Source: Pseudomonas sp. GM18
GTDB taxonomy: Bacteria > Pseudomonadota > Gammaproteobacteria > Pseudomonadales > Pseudomonadaceae
NCBI RefSeq assembly: GCF_000282195.1
Contig: NZ_AKJT01000025.1
Coordinates: 149,327-213,326 of the forward strand
DNA length: 64,000 bases
Reading direction: 5' to 3'
The position numbers and the translations under genes are program-made. Of this stretch, positions 59,309 to 64,000 are shown piece after piece (the stretch's first letter is position 1; each line of letters starts with the position of its first letter). A model generated the notes under the pieces. That model was not told the DNA's origin. It worked only from the letters and a program-made list of their open reading frames with translations, and did not search any database.

Positions 59309-61174
59309 TTATTTTTGTTGTTCAGTAACGGCTACTTGAGCCGCCCGTTGTTCAAAACCAACGAACGGCGCCTTGGCCCATACGACCTTGCCGCCGACCA
59401 CCGTCAGCAGCACGTCATTGCGGGCCAGTTCATCCTCGGGCACCTGCATGAAGTTCTTGTCCAGAACGATCACGTCAGCAAACTTACCCACTTCTATCGA
59501 GCCAACGACCGAGTCTAGACGTAACTGCTCGGCAGCGTTCATCGTGATGGCTTTCAACACATCAGTGCGCGACAACGCCGGGTCGGCATTCAACCTGCCT
59601 GCATACTTTGGACCATAGCTGTGCGGGTTCAGCGGATCGCCTGAGCGGGTGACCCCGATCTTCAGTGCGAGGAATTCGTCGAGCGGGTCGACGGGCCAGT
59701 CGCTGCCATACGCCACCCGGCCACCGGCACGCCTGATGCTGCCCGATGGCTCCATGCGCGCAAAGCGATCGCCCCCCAGATGATCGCTGGTGCCGTCGTC
59801 CGTGGACGGCGCCTGCTGGGCCCACTGGAAGGACATGTTGGCAGTCACGTCGAGCGCCTTGAAGCGCCCATAGTCGGCGGGGTCCACCGACTCGGCGTGA
59901 GTTATGGTCGGACGAAAGCCATTGCCCGGCAATTGCCGGCGCACGTATTCGATACCGTTCAACGAGTCACGCACCGCCCGGTCTCCGGTGGCGTGAAGGT
60001 GCGGATCGAGGCCGGCCTGGACGGCCTTCAGCAGCAGCGGATTGAGTACTTGCGCAGGGAAATACAGCTCACCGACGTTGTTGCCGGGCGTCCATTTGGG
60101 CGCGGCATCGGTGCCGGCATTGCGCAAGTACGGGGTCAACATTGCCCCGGTATCCGCTGGCGCGTTGATGATGCCATCCATGAACAATTTGACGTGGCGC
60201 ATGCTCACCCCCGGCGCGGCTTTGGCTTCGCCCTGATCGTAGGTGTTGGCCAATGCCTTGGCCTCGGCAATGGTTTTCGCCGGGTCTGCCGCGGCGGCGG
60301 CAGGGTCGAGTTTGATTGCCAACAAAGCCCGTGCAGTCAACTCGCCCGACTGCTGCAAGGTGGTGAACGCTTTGCCATTCTCCGGTCCCGACAAGACATC
60401 GAAGAAACTGGTGATGCCTTGCCGGCGCATGGCATCGAGCGCTGCGCGGGTCTGGTTGAGCTTCTCGGCGTCGGTGGCTGGCGGCACCACGGCGGCCATG
60501 GCATCGGCGGCACCGTCTTCACAGATCCCGGTCGGGTTGCCGGCGCTGTCGCGCACATACTTGCCATCCCCCGGATTGGCCGTGTGTTTGTTGACGCCAG
60601 CGACCGCCAGGCCGCGGGAGTTTGTCAGCACGGTGTGGAAGTCGGTGGAGCGGACCTGGATCGGGCGAGTGGTCTTGAGCGCGTCCAGCGTTGATTTGTC
60701 GGGATCGCCGTCTAGCCCGGTCATGCCCATGCGGTCCCAGCTGCCCACTTCAAGCCAGACATCCGGGCCTTTGTCCTTGTCGGCATCCAGACATGCCTGA
60801 ATGGTCTCCTGGAAAACCTTACGGGTCATCGTCTGGTATTTCAGGTCGCACAAGGTCATGGCGCGACCGCCATCCCCCGGGTGCATGTGCGCATCGACGA
60901 AGCCGGGCATCAACATGCGTCCCGCCAGATCGATCAGTCGTGTCTGCGTGCCGATGTACGAGGCAACCCCTTCATCACTGCCCACGTAAACGATCTTCCC
61001 GCCAGTGACGGCGATCGCCTGCTGCACGGAGCTCTTGCCGTCGACGGTGTAGACATAGCCGTTGCGCATCACCATGTCAGCCGGCGTCGAACCGTGTGTC
61101 TGACAACCCACCAGCGCCATGCAAGAAAATGCCGTTGTCGTCGCAACGGCCATAAACAACCGGGAAAATTTCAA
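59309..61174 (-). CDS. YtcJ-like amidohydrolase, predicted lipoprotein
   Basis: 621 residues starting at the TTG at 61174, which has GAGGTGAGG upstream; an ATG at 61153 is internal. The first 24 residues form a lipoprotein signal with lipobox LVGC, so the enzyme is envelope-anchored. Amidohydrolase_3 motifs: GKIVYVGSDEG, DLAGRMLMPGFVDAHMHPGDGG (metal His pair), HLHATGDRAVRDSLNGIE, THAESVDP and VAYGSDWPVDPLDEFLALKIGV. Many YtcJ-like enzymes hydrolyse N-substituted formamides or hydantoin-like compounds. The genome neighbours (NCS1 permease downstream, LuxR regulator upstream) suggest hydrolysis of an external compound followed by uptake. Confidence 0.88.
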   Translation of the reverse strand: MKFSRLFMAVATTTAFSCMALVGCQTHGSTPADMVMRNGYVYTVDGKSSVQQAIAVTGGKIVYVGSDEGVASYIGTQTRLIDLAGRMLMPGFVDAHMHPGDGGRAMTLCDLKYQTMTRKVFQETIQACLDADKDKGPDVWLEVGSWDRMGMTGLDGDPDKSTLDALKTTRPIQVRSTDFHTVLTNSRGLAVAGVNKHTANPGDGKYVRDSAGNPTGICEDGAADAMAAVVPPATDAEKLNQTRAALDAMRRQGITSFFDVLSGPENGKAFTTLQQSGELTARALLAIKLDPAAAAADPAKTIAEAKALANTYDQGEAKAAPGVSMRHVKLFMDGIINAPADTGAMLTPYLRNAGTDAAPKWTPGNNVGELYFPAQVLNPLLLKAVQAGLDPHLHATGDRAVRDSLNGIEYVRRQLPGNGFRPTITHAESVDPADYGRFKALDVTANMSFQWAQQAPSTDDGTSDHLGGDRFARMEPSGSIRRAGGRVAYGSDWPVDPLDEFLALKIGVTRSGDPLNPHSYGPKYAGRLNADPALSRTDVLKAITMNAAEQLRLDSVVGSIEVGKFADVIVLDKNFMQVPEDELARNDVLLTVVGGKVVWAKAPFVGFEQRAAQVAVTEQQK

Positions 61175-61314
61175 CTGCCTCACCTCTGTTTTTATAGTTT
61201 TGGAAGTGGCCCAAACGGACTGCCGCAAGCCTCTGATATGCAGGGCACACGATATAGAGCGCAGCGGTTGGATGGACCTCTGCAAATGAGGAGGGTGAGG
61301 CAACTTAACCGCAG

Positions 61315-62379
61315 CTAATCGCGGCGCGTTGCATCCGCAAACGAGGTCGGTAAACGCAGCACAGAACCCAGCTCCACCTTGCTCTTCACGCCGAGCTGCA
61401 GGTAGCAGTTGCGCAGGTAGGTGCGCACTGTCGCGGGACTCAGGGCAAGGATTTTGGCAATCTCCTTGTAGGAATGACCGGCGGCGAACAGCATCGCTGC
61501 CGTCCGCTCGCGAGGTGCAAGCACCGCCCCCCGCGACTGCGCTTCGAGCGACAGGATGACGTGCTCGGCGTTAGGGCTCAGTGTCAGTGCACAGCGGCCC
61601 AGTCGCATGACACAGGGTGCCTTTGGCAGTTGCGCGATCACCTGCGCGGGAAGCATTGAACCGCCCCACCCGGGCAACTCGCGCTCAATCGCTGCGCACA
61701 GCGTGGCCCCCACGTACAGCAGGCTGCCGTCCATGCGCGCGACGCCAAAGTCAGAAGCTCCGTTGCCCGTGTTGAAGCGGATCATGTCCTGCACCTGAAA
61801 TCGCCACAGCTGCAACAAATGATCGCAGAAGGCCGAAAACAGATCCGCCTCACTGTCGTTGAACGCCGGTGCTTCAATACCTCTGTAGAGACAGACGAAG
61901 AACATCAAGCCGCTTTCGGGTAACTCGAAAGTGATGCACATCAGGTGGTAGAGGGCGTGGCGCCGAGCGAACGCGTCCACTTGTACATCGGGGTCGGTGA
62001 ACCCGCTGTCGCGCACGACCTCACCGGGTCGGCTCAGGGTGTCATGGGAAAATCTGTCGCTACCCGCACTCTTGTGCCATTCGGCGGCAAACGACTCGGG
62101 CAGATTGATTCGCCCGTGCATCCAGCTTCTGGGCGGAGCATCGATGCCCAATGCGGACATCTCCCCCCACCAGGCCGAAGCGAAGGGCAGCAGTTCACGG
62201 AATGCCTGCAGGCCTTCGGCGATGAACCGGGAGGCACCGCGATCCCGAGCAAGGCGACCAAGGTGCAACACGCAATGATTGAATGCTTTCAGCGTTGCCA
62301 TCGACGTCTTGGCGCCGACCTCATCACCCTCCTCCATCGTGCTGATCTCACTCGCTTCATGGCCTGTCATTTCGACCAT
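61315..62379 (-). CDS. LuxR-family (HTH) transcriptional regulator
   Basis: 354 residues from the first ATG; start alternatives at 62370 and further in cannot be excluded. The C-terminal HTH_LuxR is about 285-345 (LAPRERTAAMLFAAGHSYKEIAKILALSPATVRTYLRNCYLQLGVKSKVELG), matching the S-P-A-T-V-R and L-G-V-x-S-K signatures. The N-terminal 270 residues have an unassigned helical and beta pattern (RFIAEGLQAFRELLPFASAWWGEMSALGIDAPPRSWMHGRINLP), perhaps a GAF-like sensor, with no response-regulator receiver. It heads the YtcJ-like/NCS1 cluster on the same strand and is its likely controller. The gap of 140 bp to the next gene should hold the promoter. Confidence 0.9.
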   Translation of the reverse strand: MVEMTGHEASEISTMEEGDEVGAKTSMATLKAFNHCVLHLGRLARDRGASRFIAEGLQAFRELLPFASAWWGEMSALGIDAPPRSWMHGRINLPESFAAEWHKSAGSDRFSHDTLSRPGEVVRDSGFTDPDVQVDAFARRHALYHLMCITFELPESGLMFFVCLYRGIEAPAFNDSEADLFSAFCDHLLQLWRFQVQDMIRFNTGNGASDFGVARMDGSLLYVGATLCAAIERELPGWGGSMLPAQVIAQLPKAPCVMRLGRCALTLSPNAEHVILSLEAQSRGAVLAPRERTAAMLFAAGHSYKEIAKILALSPATVRTYLRNCYLQLGVKSKVELGSVLRLPTSFADATRRD

Positions 62380-62495
62380 GCCATAGGCGCGGTAATGGCG
62401 TCCAGCACGAGACGACTATCCAAATATGACCTTCCCCGAATTGATAACTGGGTATGCTTGGCCCCCTCTGAATCGCCCATAGAAAAGGAGTTCGA

Positions 62496-62903
62496 ATGAA
62501 AACGGATTGGCAACAAATTCGAGAAATGATGAACACTGTCATCGACAGTTGTGAGCAGATCGAAGCGGCGGGTTACCGCGAAGAACATCGCACCGCGACC
62601 GTGGCCATCAAAGACGTCGATTACTCCGTTCAGGAGTTCTTGATCAGTGCCTGGACACTGCCTGAGAATATTCGCTATCAGATTATTCGTGAGCGTCATG
62701 AGGCCGGGAGTGACCTTCCTTATGTACCAGAAGCGGCTCGTATTCTGGTCGCCATGGCGCAGGCTTGCGCGGAGCTTGTCGGGGCTCATGATATTGCTCC
62801 CGCCAAGAAAGCCATTGAAGGCATGAATCATTGGTACAAGGGCTATGCCGTGCCGCATGTGATAACGGCCATTGAGCGCGCAATAAACCGGCCTGAAGCG
62901 TAG
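62496..62903 (+). CDS. Hypothetical protein, helical
   Basis: 135 residues preceded by AAAAGGAGTTCG. It is all-alpha in character (NTVIDSCEQIEAAGYREEHRTATVAIKDVDYSVQEFLISAWTLPENIRYQIIRERHEAG, and later ILVAMAQACAELVGAHDIAPAKKAIEGMNHWYKGY). I do not recognise a family. The codon use is normal for the chromosome. It is divergent from the LuxR gene and is followed 30 bp later by another small gene in the same direction, so these two may be one operon. Confidence 0.75.
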   Translation: MKTDWQQIREMMNTVIDSCEQIEAAGYREEHRTATVAIKDVDYSVQEFLISAWTLPENIRYQIIRERHEAGSDLPYVPEAARILVAMAQACAELVGAHDIAPAKKAIEGMNHWYKGYAVPHVITAIERAINRPEA

Positions 62904-62933
62904 TTTCAAAATCAATGCCAACGAGGTCTGAAT

Positions 62934-63224
62934 ATGACTCATCCATCGTCCCCACCACTACGGGAAATTTATCTCTCGCAGACATCCGACCGGGAACTGT
63001 TCAATCGCCTTGCCGGTGAATTGGCGCAAGGGCTGGGCGGGACCTGGACGGCACAGATCAATGGCTTGGACCAGCGTTATTGGGACCTGGCCGTCGAGGG
63101 GCAGACGATTACGCTGCATCTGGAACACTATCTGGGGATCATGCTGCTGGTGGAGGATGCGGATCCGGACTGGATTGCGTCGGAGCGTTTTCAGGCGGTG
63201 GTGCGGCGGTTGCAGACAGATTGA
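62934..63224 (+). CDS. Small hypothetical protein (possibly DUF3630-like)
   Basis: 96 residues: TSDRELFNRLAGELAQGLGGTWTAQINGLDQRYWDLAVEGQTITLHLEHYLGIMLLVEDADPDWIASERFQAVVRRL. The alternating strand and helix pattern and the YWDL-x2-EGQTITLHLEHYLGI block recall small DUF3630-type proteins; the match is from memory and weak. It is soluble. It follows the 135-residue gene by 30 bp and ends at a strong terminator. Confidence 0.7.
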   Translation: MTHPSSPPLREIYLSQTSDRELFNRLAGELAQGLGGTWTAQINGLDQRYWDLAVEGQTITLHLEHYLGIMLLVEDADPDWIASERFQAVVRRLQTD

Positions 63225-63226
63225 AC

Positions 63227-63257
63227 AAAAACGGGCGCCCTGATCGGCGCCCGTTTT
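63227..63257 (+). terminator. Rho-independent terminator
   Basis: AAAACGGGCGCC and GGCGCCCGTTTT arms around CTGATC, T-rich after, immediately downstream of the 96-residue gene. It nearly equals the terminators at 37485 and 38325. Confidence 0.9.
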
Positions 63258-63301
63258 ATTTGAAGCGAGAGGGACATCTCATCCGGGAATCACGGGTGTT
63301 T

Positions 63302-63835
63302 TCAGATTTTGATTTCACTGGCCGGCACGACATCAATCCGCGCCACGGAGCCGGTCAGGTGCGCCAGATCCTTATTGTGTTCGGCGATGATGTCTTCGGC
63401 GCTCATCGTGCCGTTGTCGATAGTGGAATGGGCGTCGGCCGCCAGCACGACGTCGTAGCCCAAGTCATGCGCCTGGCGGACCGTCGCGTTGACACAGTAG
63501 TCGGTTTGCAGGCCGCAGATGATCAGGCGGTCGACATCCAGCTCTTGCAGATGTTCATGCAGGTGCGTCTGGTAGAACGAATCCGGGGTGGTTTTACGCA
63601 CGCGCAGGTCTTGGGGTGACGTCTTCAGGCCGGCGGCCAGTTGCCAGCCTTCGGTGCCGTATTGCAGCAGGTCGCCCTCTTCTTCGTGCTGGATCAGGAT
63701 GACCGGAGTATTGGCGGCTCGGGCTTTGGTGCTGAGGCCGTTGATGGTTTCGATGACGCGCTGGATGTCGAAGCATTCATACTCGCCGGTGCACAGCGCG
63801 CGTTGGACATCGATGATCAGGAGTGCGGTGCTCAT
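63302..63835 (-). CDS. Isochorismatase-family cysteine hydrolase
   Basis: 177 residues from the ATG at 63835, preceded by AAGGAAGCC. Motifs: ALLIIDVQRALCTGEYE (Asp), RVRKTTPDSFYQTHLHEHLQELDVDRLIICGLQTDYCVNATVRQAHDLGYDVVLAADAHSTIDNG, with the catalytic Cys in TDYCVNAT and Lys in RKTTPDSF. This triad of Asp-Lys-Cys marks nicotinamidase/isochorismatase-type amidases. The substrate is unknown. It is a single-gene unit between a terminator of opposite strand and a REPIN. Confidence 0.93.
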   Translation of the reverse strand: MSTALLIIDVQRALCTGEYECFDIQRVIETINGLSTKARAANTPVILIQHEEEGDLLQYGTEGWQLAAGLKTSPQDLRVRKTTPDSFYQTHLHEHLQELDVDRLIICGLQTDYCVNATVRQAHDLGYDVVLAADAHSTIDNGTMSAEDIIAEHNKDLAHLTGSVARIDVVPASEIKI

Positions 63836-63890
63836 GGCTTCCTTCCTTAGAGAGGTCGCTGGAACGATGGATTTCAACTCCCTTTTAGCA

Positions 63891-63997
63891 CGTAGCAGCT
63901 GTCGAGCTTGCGAGGTTGCGTTCGAGCGCGCAGCGGTCGCGATTTTACGATTGCTACGCCGCCGAACGCAGTCTCGCTGGCTCGGCAGCTGCTACCC
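63891..63997. repeat. REPIN (two inverted REPs)
   Basis: Two REP cores in inverted order: 63891-63926 (GTAGCAGCTGTCGAGCTTGC start) and 63961-63996 (ending CTCGGCAGCTGCTAC), separated by about 34 bp. Same family as at 19940-20125. Confidence 0.85.
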
Positions 63998-64000
63998 CGG

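Overview
The window is about 64 kb of a high-GC gamma-proteobacterial chromosome, almost certainly a Pseudomonas of the fluorescens lineage. This rests on the protein families, the REP palindromes of the GTAGCAGCTG type at 19940-20125, 42782-42818 and 63891-63997, FNR/ANR boxes of the form TTGAT-N4-ATCAA, and a small secreted repeat protein of a type I associate with Pseudomonas. I see no rRNA, tRNA, CRISPR array, integrase or complete insertion sequence.

Layout. 1-2087: a truncated MocR-type regulator diverging from an EamA exporter. 2224-19943: a stress and low-oxygen island with Hsp20, two tandem universal stress proteins, a GNAT acetyltransferase, an MgtC/DUF4010 membrane protein, an erythromycin-esterase-like enzyme, an extra FtsH, a small K+ channel, an FNR-type regulator with an intact cysteine set, a zinc alcohol dehydrogenase and an orphan histidine kinase. 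Four good ANR/FNR boxes lie in its left half. Embedded at 9205-13663 is a coupled three-gene operon: a CE4 deacetylase, a glycosidase-like protein, and a fusion of a serine beta-lactamase-fold domain (AmiE-like) to a NamZ/DUF1343 domain. It looks like a dedicated amino-sugar polymer processing pathway. 20134-21857: an aldo-keto reductase and a membrane-anchored hydrolase. 22137-26633: a five-gene operon (UDP-sugar epimerase, GT2, LAB_N membrane protein, ArnT-like transferase, SdiA-regulated-like protein) that probably makes a lipid-linked sugar, perhaps uronic acid, and adds it to an envelope glycolipid.

26676-33699 holds LysR/amidase, a protein with two alpha/beta-hydrolase domains and a membrane tail, an NmrA-like reductase, and a 272-bp MITE-like palindrome that ends on the stop codon of a MATE exporter. 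33700-37208 is a sharply AT-rich islet with only a DUF2971 protein and a SIR2-like protein, facing each other. It is a good candidate for an acquired defence or toxin locus. 37209-44635 has small stress or envelope genes, including a secreted protein made of eight 13-residue repeats, a Ppx/GppA phosphatase and a cytochrome c.

44668-48769 contains a D-malate/tartrate unit (dctA, a decarboxylating dehydrogenase and a divergent LysR). 48776-53325 contains a SLATT two-TM protein next to an adenosine-specific-kinase family protein, an orphan MinD-like ATPase, a decayed cupin gene and a CAP protein. 53351-63835 is catabolic: GntR/MFS/amidohydrolase; GNAT and 1-Cys peroxiredoxin; LuxR/lipoprotein amidohydrolase/NCS1 permease; two small unknowns and an isochorismatase-like hydrolase.

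Best candidates for something undescribed: the deacetylase-glycosidase-AmiE/NamZ operon, the AT-rich DUF2971/SIR2 islet, the SLATT/adenosine-kinase pair, the repeat protein and the MITE-like palindrome. All functional links are inferred from sequence reading; no searches were run.
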